NCBI RefSeq assembly: GCF_000717275.1
Contig: NZ_JNYV01000002.1
Coordinates: 310,001-374,000 of the forward strand
Length of the DNA: 64,000 bases
DNA from: Kitasatospora arboriphila
GTDB taxonomy: Bacteria > Actinomycetota > Actinomycetes > Mycobacteriales > Mycobacteriaceae
Reading direction: 5' to 3'
Below, one piece after another: positions 15,444 to 25,014 of the stretch. Position 1 is the stretch's first letter, and the number at the start of each line of letters is the position of its first letter. The position numbers and the translations under genes are program-made. Below the pieces are notes generated by a model. The model was not told the origin of the DNA, did not search any database, and saw nothing but the letters and a program-made list of their open reading frames with translations.

Positions 15444-15470
15444 TGTCACACATTCGCCGACACGGGCGTC
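15444..15470 (+). promoter_or_regulatory. ECF41-type promoter for the sigma factor gene
   Basis: TGTCACA at 15444-15450 and CGTC at 15467-15470, exactly 16 bases apart, match the ECF41 consensus completely. It faces the sigma gene starting at 15507, which indicates autoregulation, and is back-to-back with the promoter of the AhpD-like gene. Confidence 0.82.
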
Positions 15471-15506
15471 TCATGGGAACAAAGCGACCAACGCAAGGAA
15501 GCACCG

Positions 15507-16430
15507 ATGACCGACGAGCCCCTGACCGCAGCCGGCGCCCCCGGCGGAAATTCTGATGCCGCGACCGACGTGTTCCTCGCTCATCGCAATCTGCTGTTCA
15601 CGATTGCCTACGAGATCCTCGGTTCGGCTGCCGACGCCGAGGATGCGTTGCAAGAGACCTGGATGCGCTGGGCGGGAGTGGACCGCGACGACGTGCACAA
15701 CGAGCGCGCGTATCTGGTCACAATCGCCACCCACCAGGCACTGTCACGGTTGCGGACGCTGGGACGTCGACGTGAGTCCTATGTCGGCCCATGGCTGCCG
15801 GAACCGTTGCTGACAGCACCCGATGTGGCGGATGACGTCGAGCTGGCCGAGAGCGTGTCGATGGCGATGCTGCTCGTGATGGAGACTCTTGCACCCACCG
15901 AGAGGGCGGTGTTCGTATTGCGGGAGGTGTTCGACCTTCCGTATGACGAGATAGCGATCGCCGTCGACAAGACCTCCGCCGCCGTCAGACAGATTGCTCA
16001 CCGAGCCCGCGCACATGTTGCCGCTCGCCGACCGCGAGGCACTGTGAGTCCCGACGAATCGCGGGTTGCGCTGCAAGCCTTTCAGCACGCCGTCGAAACG
16101 GGTGATCTGCAAGAGCTGGTCTCCCTCCTCGCACCTGATGTGGTGCTCCTCGGCGACGGAGGCGGGGTCAAGAAGGCCGTTGTGCGCCCCATCGTCGGGT
16201 CCGACCGCGTGGCACGACTCCTCGCCGGCGGCCTGCCACGAATCGAGGGATCGGTGTCCACCGAGCGAGTCCAGATCAACGGCTCCCCCGCTCTCATCGT
16301 CAACATCGATGGACAGATCGACAATGCGGTGTCGTTCAGGTTCGACGAGGGCAAGATCACGGGTCTCTACATCGTGCGCAATCCCGACAAGCTCTCCCGC
16401 CTAGCCCAAGAAGTCTCACTTGATCGGTGA
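15507..16430 (+). CDS. sigJ: ECF41-group RNA polymerase sigma factor (SigJ-like) with SnoaL-like C-terminus
   Basis: From the ATG at 15507 (AAGGAAG upstream) the protein has 307 residues. Sigma region 2 is at about residues 20-85 (LLFTIAYEILGSAADAEDALQETWMRW) and region 4 at about 125-180 (LAPTERAVFVLREVFDLPYDEIA). A fused SnoaL/NTF2-like domain of about 115 residues follows, ending in the ECF41 signature NPDKL (VRNPDKLSRL). In ECF41 sigma factors the C-terminal domain replaces the anti-sigma factor and tunes activity. It recognises the two divergent promoters next to it and so controls itself and the AhpD-like gene. The signal sensed is unknown. Confidence 0.93.
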   Translation: MTDEPLTAAGAPGGNSDAATDVFLAHRNLLFTIAYEILGSAADAEDALQETWMRWAGVDRDDVHNERAYLVTIATHQALSRLRTLGRRRESYVGPWLPEPLLTAPDVADDVELAESVSMAMLLVMETLAPTERAVFVLREVFDLPYDEIAIAVDKTSAAVRQIAHRARAHVAARRPRGTVSPDESRVALQAFQHAVETGDLQELVSLLAPDVVLLGDGGGVKKAVVRPIVGSDRVARLLAGGLPRIEGSVSTERVQINGSPALIVNIDGQIDNAVSFRFDEGKITGLYIVRNPDKLSRLAQEVSLDR

Positions 16431-16533
16431 GTTCTTCCCCATCGAATCTTTCCGAATTCCGGTTCGCCCGATAAGAACGCGGAGTACATTCACTGCTCGA
16501 ACACGCCGAAGGTGCGACTCCTGAGGAGGGCGT

Positions 16534-17370
16534 ATGAGCACCTCACAAGAACGCGCCGAGCAACTCGACCTGATCGCCCGACTGCAGTCGTCCTATCCCG
16601 AACTCCCCGACGCACCGACACCCGACCTTCTCGACCACAAACGGTTTGTCGCGTACATGAAGCCTGTTCACGACGTCGGCGGCGAACCCGATGCGCCGTT
16701 GAAGTACGAGAACAAGGCGTACGAGTACTGGGAGCACATGACATACGTGATGTGCGAGGTTCTCGCGTGGCGGGGAATCTGGCTGTCCGAAGAACGCCGG
16801 CGGATCGGCAACGTCGACGTCGGCCGGGCGGTGTACCTAGGAATACCGTATTACGGCCGTTGGCTTTACGCCGTTGCGCGGATACTCGTGGAGAAGCACC
16901 ACATCGGGCTCGGAGAACTCACCGAGCGGATGCTGGAAGTCCAGAACCGCTACCCGGACGGGCTGTCCGGCAACAGACTCGAGGCCGCACCGCGCCACGA
17001 GGGCGACGGGTCCGGGGTCTCACGCAACACCCATCATCGGCACGCGGTGGGAATCGGGGATCCGCAGATCTACGCGGGACAGGCCGGCAAGCCCGCGTTC
17101 GCAGTTGGCGATCGCGTCCTCGTCCGCGAACTCCCGGTGCTGCTCTACACCCGCACACCCGAGTACGTGCGCGGAGCCCATGGACGGATCGAGTCCGTCG
17201 CCTACGAGAGTCCCGCACCCGAAGACGAGACATGGGGTCGCGAGGACGCGAAACCGGAGTGGTTCTACGTCGTCGGGTTCGAGATGGCGGAGCTGTGGGA
17301 GGGTTATACCGGCACACCAGATGACATCCTGCGCACCGAGATACCGCAACGGTGGCTTGCATCGGCGTAG
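16534..17370 (+). CDS. nthB: Nitrile hydratase/thiocyanate hydrolase family beta subunit
   Basis: The 278-residue protein begins at an ATG behind AGGAGG. The N-terminal helical part (MKPVHDVGGEPDAPLKYENKAYEYWEHMTYVMCEVLAWRG, residues about 42-80, then YYGRWLYAVARILVEKHHIG) and the C-terminal SH3-like barrel (FAVGDRVLVRELPVLLYTRTPEYVRGAHGRIE) together make a full-length NHase beta chain. The helical part most resembles thiocyanate hydrolase or multi-subunit NHase types. With the alpha subunit it would hydrate nitriles to amides, or act on a related cyanide-like substrate. No amidase or aldoxime dehydratase lies nearby. It is the first gene of a three-gene operon. Confidence 0.88.
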   Translation: MSTSQERAEQLDLIARLQSSYPELPDAPTPDLLDHKRFVAYMKPVHDVGGEPDAPLKYENKAYEYWEHMTYVMCEVLAWRGIWLSEERRRIGNVDVGRAVYLGIPYYGRWLYAVARILVEKHHIGLGELTERMLEVQNRYPDGLSGNRLEAAPRHEGDGSGVSRNTHHRHAVGIGDPQIYAGQAGKPAFAVGDRVLVRELPVLLYTRTPEYVRGAHGRIESVAYESPAPEDETWGREDAKPEWFYVVGFEMAELWEGYTGTPDDILRTEIPQRWLASA

Positions 17371-17387
17371 GGGAAGGACAGGGGGAA

Positions 17388-18107
17388 ATGACCGAGCACA
17401 ACCACGACCACGACCACGACCACGAGCGGACGGTCGCCCCGATGGTCGACGAAGTGACCGATTTCGAGGTGCTCGAGATCGCGTTACGCGAACTCTGCAT
17501 CGAGAAAGGACTTTTCACCGCAGAAGAGCACCGGCTGTTCACCGAATTCGCGGAGCAGATCGGACCGACGCCCGCGGCGCGCCTCGTTGCTCGCGCCTGG
17601 CTTGATCCCGACTTCAAACAGCTCGCCCTGACTGAACCGATGACGGCGAGCAAAGAGGTCGGCGTCGATTGGCTCGAACCCACCGGCTTCGGAACCCCCA
17701 GCGATTTCACGGCTTTCTCGATTCTGGAAGACACCCCCACCGTTCACAACGTCATCGTCTGCGCGCTGTGCTCCTGCTATCCACGACCCATCCTCGGCAA
17801 CTCGCCTGAGTGGTACCGAACCCCCAATTACCGGCGCCGGATGGTTCGGTGGCCCCGTCAGGTACTCGCCGAATTCGGCCTCTACCTTCCCGACGATGTT
17901 GCTGTGCGGGTGCAGGATTCGAATCAGAAGCACCGATTCATGGTGATGCCCATGCAACCGCCCGGCACCGAGGGTTGGAGCGAAGACGAGCTCGCCGAGA
18001 TCATCACCCGCGACAGCCTCATCGGGGTGGCGCTGCCGAAACCCGGCGTGACCACCAACGTCATCACCGAGACACGGGCCGCGATCCACCCCGCACAGGA
18101 AAATTGA
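17388..18107 (+). CDS. nthA: Nitrile hydratase/thiocyanate hydrolase family alpha (metal) subunit
   Basis: The ATG at 17388 behind GGGGGAA gives 239 residues. The metal-binding claw lies at residues 125-130 as C-A-L-C-S-C followed by YPRP. Cobalt NHases and thiocyanate hydrolase usually have C-T-L-C-S-C and iron NHases C-S-L-C-S-C, so Ala at the second position is unusual, while the following Tyr-Pro resembles the cobalt type. The N-terminus is His/Asp rich (HNHDHDHDHE), possibly a metal-capture tail. The rest matches the family (PEWYRTPNYRRRMVRWPRQVL; VRVQDSNQKHRFMVMP). The two middle cysteines would need oxidation to sulfenic and sulfinic forms for activity. Confidence 0.9.
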   Translation: MTEHNHDHDHDHERTVAPMVDEVTDFEVLEIALRELCIEKGLFTAEEHRLFTEFAEQIGPTPAARLVARAWLDPDFKQLALTEPMTASKEVGVDWLEPTGFGTPSDFTAFSILEDTPTVHNVIVCALCSCYPRPILGNSPEWYRTPNYRRRMVRWPRQVLAEFGLYLPDDVAVRVQDSNQKHRFMVMPMQPPGTEGWSEDELAEIITRDSLIGVALPKPGVTTNVITETRAAIHPAQEN

Positions 18108-18108
18108 C

Positions 18109-18468
18109 ATGGGAGACAACACTTCCGGAAACCGGAGCGACTACGCACCGCTCGCCGAGATCGTCGAACGGGGGCAGGTGTGGCCGACAATGGCGCAGAA
18201 ATACGGCGTCGAGAATCCGGTACCGCCGTGGAAGACCAGTCTTGATGGCGTCTGCGACGCGCTCGATCGAGCCGCATCTGCACAGGCGCCGAGTGTCACC
18301 GACCGCAGGGATGACGAAGACCGCTTGTCATCGACGATTTATGCGGATGTTCCCTACCCCGAGAGCCAGTTGATCTCGCTTGCGCACTCCCTCCTGGATC
18401 GTGGCGTGATCGACGAGGCCGAGCTACGTCAGCGGCTCTCCGCCGTCCGTGCCCGACTCGAGGCCTGA
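18109..18468 (+). CDS. Nitrile hydratase accessory or third subunit
   Basis: The 119-residue protein follows the alpha subunit by one base. VPPWKTSLDGVCDALDRA and PYPESQLISLAHSLLDRGVIDEAELRQRL resemble both the small activator proteins of cobalt NHases and the small helical subunits of thiocyanate hydrolase or toyocamycin nitrile hydratase. No metal-binding cysteine cluster is present. The likely role is metal loading or completion of the helical part of the enzyme. Its last 45 bases overlap the end of the convergent WYL regulator gene. Confidence 0.75.
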   Translation: MGDNTSGNRSDYAPLAEIVERGQVWPTMAQKYGVENPVPPWKTSLDGVCDALDRAASAQAPSVTDRRDDEDRLSSTIYADVPYPESQLISLAHSLLDRGVIDEAELRQRLSAVRARLEA

Positions 18469-19413
18469 AGCCTCGCTGTACCGGTGTGCGATCCAGGTCC
18501 CGAGCGCACGCAACCTGTTTTTCAGTGCGGGCGGCTCCAGCACATCGAAGTCGAAGTTCTGGTAGACCAACCAGCGCGCAGCCCAATCCAGGTCGTCGGC
18601 ACCAAGAGTCAGCACGCAATCGTCTCCGTCGTCGGTGATCGAGCCGACGACCGGACGAACTATTCGTCTTGCTTCGTCGCCCGACATGTACAGCCGCACC
18701 CGGATGTGGTGCCGCCAGCCGTGGGCGAAGGCGTCTGCCACGAAGGCCGCGGCATCGGGAGGTGCGGGCGGGGTATCGAACCTCGTTCCCAGCGGCCTCA
18801 CGTCGCTGATCCGGTCGAGGGCGTAGGTCAGCCACTGCGGCGATCCACGCTGGTTGCCCACCAGATACCAACGCCCACTTGCTCGGACAAGATTCAGTGG
18901 CTGAACATCGCGCGCCTCACCACGGTGGTCTGTGCGCCGGCGATGCCGGAAGCGGACGGCCTCCCCTGATCGGCACGCAAGCGCCAAGGTGACGAGCACA
19001 CCCGCGTCTGCAGACACCATCTCGCCACCCTCGAGCGCCTCCGCTGCCGCCACCGCCTCGAACCGCCCGCGCAGCCGCGACGGGATGGTCTCGGTCAACT
19101 TGGCGAGTGCGGTGATCGCGGCGGGAGCCAATCCCCCGACCCCCACCGACCCATGCAGGCCGAGCGCAACCGCGAGTGCCTCGTCGGCGTCGAGAACGAG
19201 AGGTGGGGTCGCCGATCCGGCGGCGAGCGTGTACCCCCCGAAACGACCCGGTTCGGCGTCGATCCGATAACCCAGGTCCCGGAGGTGTTCCACATCGCGC
19301 CGCGCTGTGCGCTCGGTGACGTCCAGGCGATCGGCCAGCCGGCCCGCGCTGATCCCCGGATTCGACTGCAAGATCGCCAGCATCTGCAGGCGACGACCGG
19401 TGGGTGTGGACAT
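18424..19413 (-). CDS. HTH/WYL-domain transcriptional regulator (YafY-like)
   Basis: The ATG at 19413 gives 329 residues; an open frame continues upstream but lacks regulator homology. The N-terminal HTH (RRLQMLAILQSNPGISAGRLADRL and TERTARRDVEHLRDLGY) is followed by the WYL ligand-sensing domain, with the signature written RASGRWYLVGNQRG near residue 185 and a C-terminal WCX extension. Such regulators respond to small ligands or nucleic acid signals. It diverges from ridA with a 63-base gap and converges on the NHase operon, overlapping it by 45 bases. Either neighbour could be a target. Confidence 0.9.
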   Translation of the reverse strand: MSTPTGRRLQMLAILQSNPGISAGRLADRLDVTERTARRDVEHLRDLGYRIDAEPGRFGGYTLAAGSATPPLVLDADEALAVALGLHGSVGVGGLAPAAITALAKLTETIPSRLRGRFEAVAAAEALEGGEMVSADAGVLVTLALACRSGEAVRFRHRRRTDHRGEARDVQPLNLVRASGRWYLVGNQRGSPQWLTYALDRISDVRPLGTRFDTPPAPPDAAAFVADAFAHGWRHHIRVRLYMSGDEARRIVRPVVGSITDDGDDCVLTLGADDLDWAARWLVYQNFDFDVLEPPALKNRLRALGTWIAHRYSEASGLESGTDGGEPLT

Positions 19414-19476
19414 CAGGTTGACGATGATGCCAAACCCTGACAGTTCTTGGCAGGGTATTGGTCTAGCTTTCCTCGC

Positions 19477-19881
19477 ATGGACACAATCACATTGATCAGG
19501 CCCGAAGGGCTGGTACGCAGCCCGGCGTTCAGTCACGTTGCCGTTGTCCCGCCAGGGGCCACGACCATTTACGTCGGCGGCCAGAACGCGGTCGACTCCA
19601 CCGGGGCAATCGTCGGTGGCGACGACGTCGGAGCCCAGACCGCACAGGTCATGAGAAACCTGCAGACCGCGTTGGCCGCTGCCGGGGCGACGATAGCGGA
19701 CGTGGTGAGCATGACGCTGTTCGCCGTCGACGGCATCGACCTCACCGCGGGTTATGCCGTTGCCGCACAAGCTCTCGACCCGACAGGCGATCCGCCCTTG
19801 ATCGCGGCGGCGATGGTCTCATCGATGGCGGTCCCCGGTGCACTGGTCGAGCTGTCCGCGATCGCCGCCGTCATGCGATGA
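19477..19881 (+). CDS. RidA/YjgF-family protein
   Basis: The 134-residue protein has the RidA fold: IYVGGQNAVDSTGAIVGGDDVGAQTAQVMRNLQTALAAAGA and a C-terminal strand with PGALVELSAIAA. RidA proteins hydrolyse reactive enamines and imines from PLP enzymes, although the canonical C-terminal Arg/Glu pair is changed here (VELSAIAAV), so it may be a diverged subgroup. It diverges from the WYL regulator and overlaps the next gene by four bases (ATGA, 19878-19881). Confidence 0.87.
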   Translation: MDTITLIRPEGLVRSPAFSHVAVVPPGATTIYVGGQNAVDSTGAIVGGDDVGAQTAQVMRNLQTALAAAGATIADVVSMTLFAVDGIDLTAGYAVAAQALDPTGDPPLIAAAMVSSMAVPGALVELSAIAAVMR

Positions 19882-20303
19882 GCTCGCGCGAGACCGGTCA
19901 CACCAAGGACGCGGGGTGGCAGATCGGTGTCTCGAAGACGGTGGATTGTCCGCTCGATGTCGTCTGGGACTTCCTTGTCTCGGATGAGGGGATGGCACTG
20001 TGGCTCGGGCACGGGGTGTCGGTGCTGGACGAAAAGGGTCGGGCATACCAGACCCAAGACGGAACCGTCGGCGAGACAAGGACTTTCCACCGGCGTGACC
20101 GGATCCGACTGACGTGGCAGCCACCGGACTGGGACCACGACAGCACCGTGCAGCTCGCGGTGCGGGCGGGCGGCCCCGGCAAGACGATGATCCGCTTCCA
20201 TCAAGAGCGGATGGTTGATGCGCGCGAGCGAGAACAACAGCGCACCCACTGGCGGGCCGTCATGGCTTCTGTCGTAGCGGCGCTTGAAGTCCTCGACGCC
20301 TGA
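19878..20303 (+). CDS. SRPBCC (AHSA1-like) domain protein
   Basis: This 141-residue START/Bet v1-fold protein shows the AHSA1 pattern: VSKTVDCPLDVVWDFLVSDEGMALWLG at the N-terminus, a middle strand with WQPPDWDHDSTVQLAV, and a long C-terminal helix with THWRAVMASVVAALEVLDA. Such proteins bind hydrophobic ligands or act as stress-related chaperone modules. It is translationally coupled to the RidA gene. No catalytic residue is obvious. Confidence 0.85.
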   Translation: MSSRETGHTKDAGWQIGVSKTVDCPLDVVWDFLVSDEGMALWLGHGVSVLDEKGRAYQTQDGTVGETRTFHRRDRIRLTWQPPDWDHDSTVQLAVRAGGPGKTMIRFHQERMVDAREREQQRTHWRAVMASVVAALEVLDA

Positions 20304-20326
20304 CCACTCGGCGGAAAATCTTTTTT

Positions 20327-20346
20327 TTGACTGATTCCAGAAAAAG
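20327..20346 (+). promoter_or_regulatory. FurA operator/promoter box upstream of furA-katG
   Basis: TTGACTGATTCCAGAAAAAG, preceded by a run of eight T, is an AT-rich island in GC-rich DNA. It closely resembles the conserved mycobacterial furA promoter/operator element (TTGACTnATTCCAGAAAAG). FurA is expected to bind here and repress its own operon until peroxide stress. Confidence 0.8.
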
Positions 20347-20383
20347 CTTCCATCGGGCCGACACTTTGCCTATCGTGGTCGAC

Positions 20384-20812
20384 ATGGCCACCACACCGGA
20401 CAACGCGGAACGGCTACGCTCCGCAGACCTCCGCGTCACCCAGCCCAGGGTGGCCGTTCTGGAAGCCGTCGACAGCCACCCGCACGCCGACACCGACACC
20501 GTCTTCGGTCTGGTGCGCGCAGTGCTGCCTTCCGTCTCACGTCAAGCCGTCTACGACGTGCTGGGCGCGTTGACAACTGCACGGCTCGTGCGCCGGATAC
20601 AACCGGCCGGCCACGTCGCACGGTACGAATCCCGGGTCGGCGACAACCACCACCACGTGGTGTGCCGCGCGTGCGGCGTGATCGCCGATGCCGACTGCGC
20701 GGTCGGAGAAGCGCCGTGTCTCAGCGCTTCGGACTCGCACGGATTCCTGCTCGACGAAGCCGAGGTCACTTATTGGGGTCTGTGCCCCGATTGTGCCGAC
20801 GCGACCAGAGTT

Positions 20813-20815
<3 letters not shown>
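20384..20815 (+). CDS. furA: Fur-family repressor FurA
   Basis: The 143-residue protein starts at the ATG at 20384; a GTG nine bases upstream is also possible. It has the Fur winged helix (LRSADLRVTQPRVAVLEAVDSHPHADTDTVF ... SRQAVYDVLGALTTARLV). The metal sites are HHHVVCRACGVIADADC and a C-terminal CPDC. It is very close to mycobacterial FurA, including AVGEAPCLSASDSHGFLLDEAEVTYWGLCPDC. FurA represses katG and responds to oxidative stress. The promoter box at 20327 and the 49-base gap to katG support one operon. Confidence 0.95.
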
Positions 20816-23090
<2,275 letters not shown>

Positions 23091-23119
23091 TCGTTTGATC
23101 AACTGACAGAACAGATCAC

Positions 23120-23160
23120 GTCGATGCCGGTCCCGTTCACGGGGCCGGCATCGACTTTTG
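23120..23160 (+). terminator. Rho-independent terminator after katG
   Basis: A long hairpin is formed by GTCGATGCCGG (23120-23130) and CCGGCATCGAC (23145-23155), extended inwards by CCCG/CGGG around a TTCA loop, and followed by TTTTG. The stem is about 16 bp with one wobble. It also sits at the end of the convergent membrane-protein gene and may work in both directions. Confidence 0.88.
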
Positions 23161-23673
23161 TCACGGCTTGCTTGAAGTACCGATCCCCGGGCGCGGGGCA
23201 AACCGGCGAGCCCACACCTCACGCACCGCAACCGCCACCAGCACCAACCCCAGCGTCTGCATCGTCCCGAACCGAACGCTGTCGAGGACGCCGGGGGTTG
23301 CCAACAACAGCAACCCGAAGGCAACGCACGGCGCCGCGACCGTCACGACCCCAGGCACCAACCGGCGTACCGAAAGGGCCTCGGCAACAGCTGCGAGGAG
23401 CACGACGATCAGTGCCGCCACCGACAACACCTCGAGCTCGGCCCACGGCTCGGCCCCTGGGCCGGGCCAGGAGTTGGCTTCGAAGGACGACGAGCCGGTG
23501 AAGTTGGCGATGGCGACCGGCGGATCGGTCAACGGGGTGTATGCGGTCCAGCCCCATTCGCTGGTCGTCCAGGTGACGCCACCTGCAAACAGTGTCACCA
23601 CCACGAAGGCCCACCAGGCAACGTGACCGGTGATGTGGGCGAGCGGGAATACGCGGTGCCAGGTCATCGGCAC
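23161..23673 (-). CDS. Hypothetical four-helix membrane protein
   Basis: The 170-residue protein has four hydrophobic segments (HVAWWAFVVVTLFAGGV; VLSVAALIVVLLAAVAEAL; VVTVAAPCVAFGLLLLA; TLGLVLVAVAVREVWA). A polar loop of about 50 residues between the first two contains NFTGSSSFEANSWPGP. The C-terminus is basic. I do not recognise the family. It is convergent with katG and follows the SRPBCC gene on the minus strand with a 26-base gap, so these two may be co-transcribed. Confidence 0.7.
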   Translation of the reverse strand: MPMTWHRVFPLAHITGHVAWWAFVVVTLFAGGVTWTTSEWGWTAYTPLTDPPVAIANFTGSSSFEANSWPGPGAEPWAELEVLSVAALIVVLLAAVAEALSVRRLVPGVVTVAAPCVAFGLLLLATPGVLDSVRFGTMQTLGLVLVAVAVREVWARRFAPRPGIGTSSKP

Positions 23674-23699
23674 AGTCTTACATCAGCTAGATGTGGGCT

Positions 23700-24218
23700 C
23701 TACCGGCTCTCGGCAGCCGCGCGGAGCGCTTCCAGTGTCTTCGCGATGTTCTTGCGTTGGAACTCTGGGAATGTCATGCCACGGGTGACGACTCGGTCGA
23801 AGATCGCCGCGACCGAATCCGGCCATTTGATGCGATCGTCGAACCACGTCTCGGTGACCCGGGTGCGGCCACCCTCGGCCGGGGCGAATCGGTATTCCCA
23901 CGAGGCATTCGCGCCCTTGAGCCGCGGCGTCTTCGGGCCGATCGCATCCACACGAAAAGCGAAATGCGCACCGGGCTCGGCAGCGGTGACGGTGCAACGT
24001 GTGACCCAGTTGACGCTCCCGCGCTTGTTCCGCCCGTCGAACACCATCCCGACAAACGCCGCCCCGTCCGGTGCCGGATTCAGCACCGTCGCCCCCAGGT
24101 TCTCCGGGCTCCATTCACCCATCCGGGTCGGATCACTGACCATCTCGTACAGACGATCGGGGTCCGCAGCAATGTCGATGCTGTCGGAAACCTGCATGAG
24201 GCGCTTGGCTGTGGGCAT
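23700..24218 (-). CDS. SRPBCC-family polyketide cyclase/dehydrase-like protein
   Basis: The start is the ATG at 24218 (172 residues); the longer upstream frame has no homology. SDSIDIAADPDRLYEMVSDPTRMGEWSPEN is the classical opening of the polyketide_cyc2 group, and AHFAFRVDAIGPKTPRLKGANASWEYRFAPAEGGRTRVTETW gives the central strands. The protein probably binds a lipid or other hydrophobic molecule. It lies downstream of a TetR gene on the same strand with a 43-base gap. Confidence 0.87.
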   Translation of the reverse strand: MPTAKRLMQVSDSIDIAADPDRLYEMVSDPTRMGEWSPENLGATVLNPAPDGAAFVGMVFDGRNKRGSVNWVTRCTVTAAEPGAHFAFRVDAIGPKTPRLKGANASWEYRFAPAEGGRTRVTETWFDDRIKWPDSVAAIFDRVVTRGMTFPEFQRKNIAKTLEALRAAAESR

Positions 24219-24261
24219 CTCTCGACAGTAGTGGTGGGTAGACCGCGGCGGATACCTCGCG

Positions 24262-24882
24262 TCAGCGAACGCGCAATCCATCCATGAGCAGTCCGACCAC
24301 GCGTCTTGCATCGTAGGTCGAGGTGTCACCCGATCCGATGCACAAGTTGCCGACGCCCCTCATCAGCTCCAATGCGGCGACGTCTGAACGGGTTTCGCCG
24401 GCGGCCGCGCCGGCTTCGAGTAGGGAAGCACATACGGGGACCAACCGATCGAGGAAGTAGCTGTGCAAGGTCTGGAACCTGGCGTCGTCCGACTGCAAGG
24501 CCTCGGCCAAACCGTGTTTTGTCACCAGGAAGTCGACAAACAGATTGATCCACTGGGTGAGCGCGGCGTGTGGAGACGTCACGGACGTCAGGAGCGCCGG
24601 ACCGGCCTGCGCGCATTCTTCGACCTGGTGACGGTATACGGCGACGATCAGGTCGGCCCGCGTCGGGAAGTGCCGATAGATGGTGCCGACGCCCACCCCC
24701 GCTCTCGCGGCGATGGCGCGCACGGGCACTTCGACTCCGGAAGTGACGAACGCGGCAGCCGCTGCATCGAGCAGGGTCTTCTCGTTTCGCCGCGCATCTG
24801 ACCGTTTTCGAGGCTGGGGCGTGCCCGTGCCCTTCTCCGCCACGTGAGGGCTGGGTGTTTCCGACGTGCGTTTGGCCACCAC
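24262..24882 (-). CDS. TetR-family regulator of the divergent aldo/keto reductase
   Basis: The 206-residue protein has a 25-residue basic N-terminal tail and then the TetR HTH (NEKTLLDAAAAAFVTSGVEVPVRAIAARAGVGVGTIYRHFPTRADLIVAVY). The C-terminal domain is TetR_C_33-like (HGLAEALQSDDARFQTLHSYF). Two strong palindromes in the intergenic region (24912-24928 and 24939-24955) are its likely operators, and the aldo/keto reductase starts on the opposite strand just beyond them. This layout is typical for a repressor of an adjacent oxidoreductase. Confidence 0.92.
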   Translation of the reverse strand: MVAKRTSETPSPHVAEKGTGTPQPRKRSDARRNEKTLLDAAAAAFVTSGVEVPVRAIAARAGVGVGTIYRHFPTRADLIVAVYRHQVEECAQAGPALLTSVTSPHAALTQWINLFVDFLVTKHGLAEALQSDDARFQTLHSYFLDRLVPVCASLLEAGAAAGETRSDVAALELMRGVGNLCIGSGDTSTYDARRVVGLLMDGLRVR

Positions 24883-24911
24883 AGTGCCGCGTCACCCCTT
24901 CCGCTTGGCAA

Positions 24912-24955
24912 ACGGAACATTGTTCCGTATCGTTCTTTGCGGAACGTTGTTCCGC
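24912..24955. promoter_or_regulatory. Twin TetR operators between regulator and aldo/keto reductase
   Basis: ACGGAACATTGTTCCGT (24912-24928) is a perfect 8+1+8 palindrome. GCGGAACGTTGTTCCGC (24939-24955) is a perfect 7+3+7 palindrome of the same type. Their centres are 27 bases apart, so two repressor dimers could bind on nearly the same face or side by side. Confidence 0.8.
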
Positions 24956-25014
24956 TTTTTTCCAGTATGTCAGAGCCGGAGAGCTCTCGCGCCACACCGT
25001 CAGAGGAGAACACC

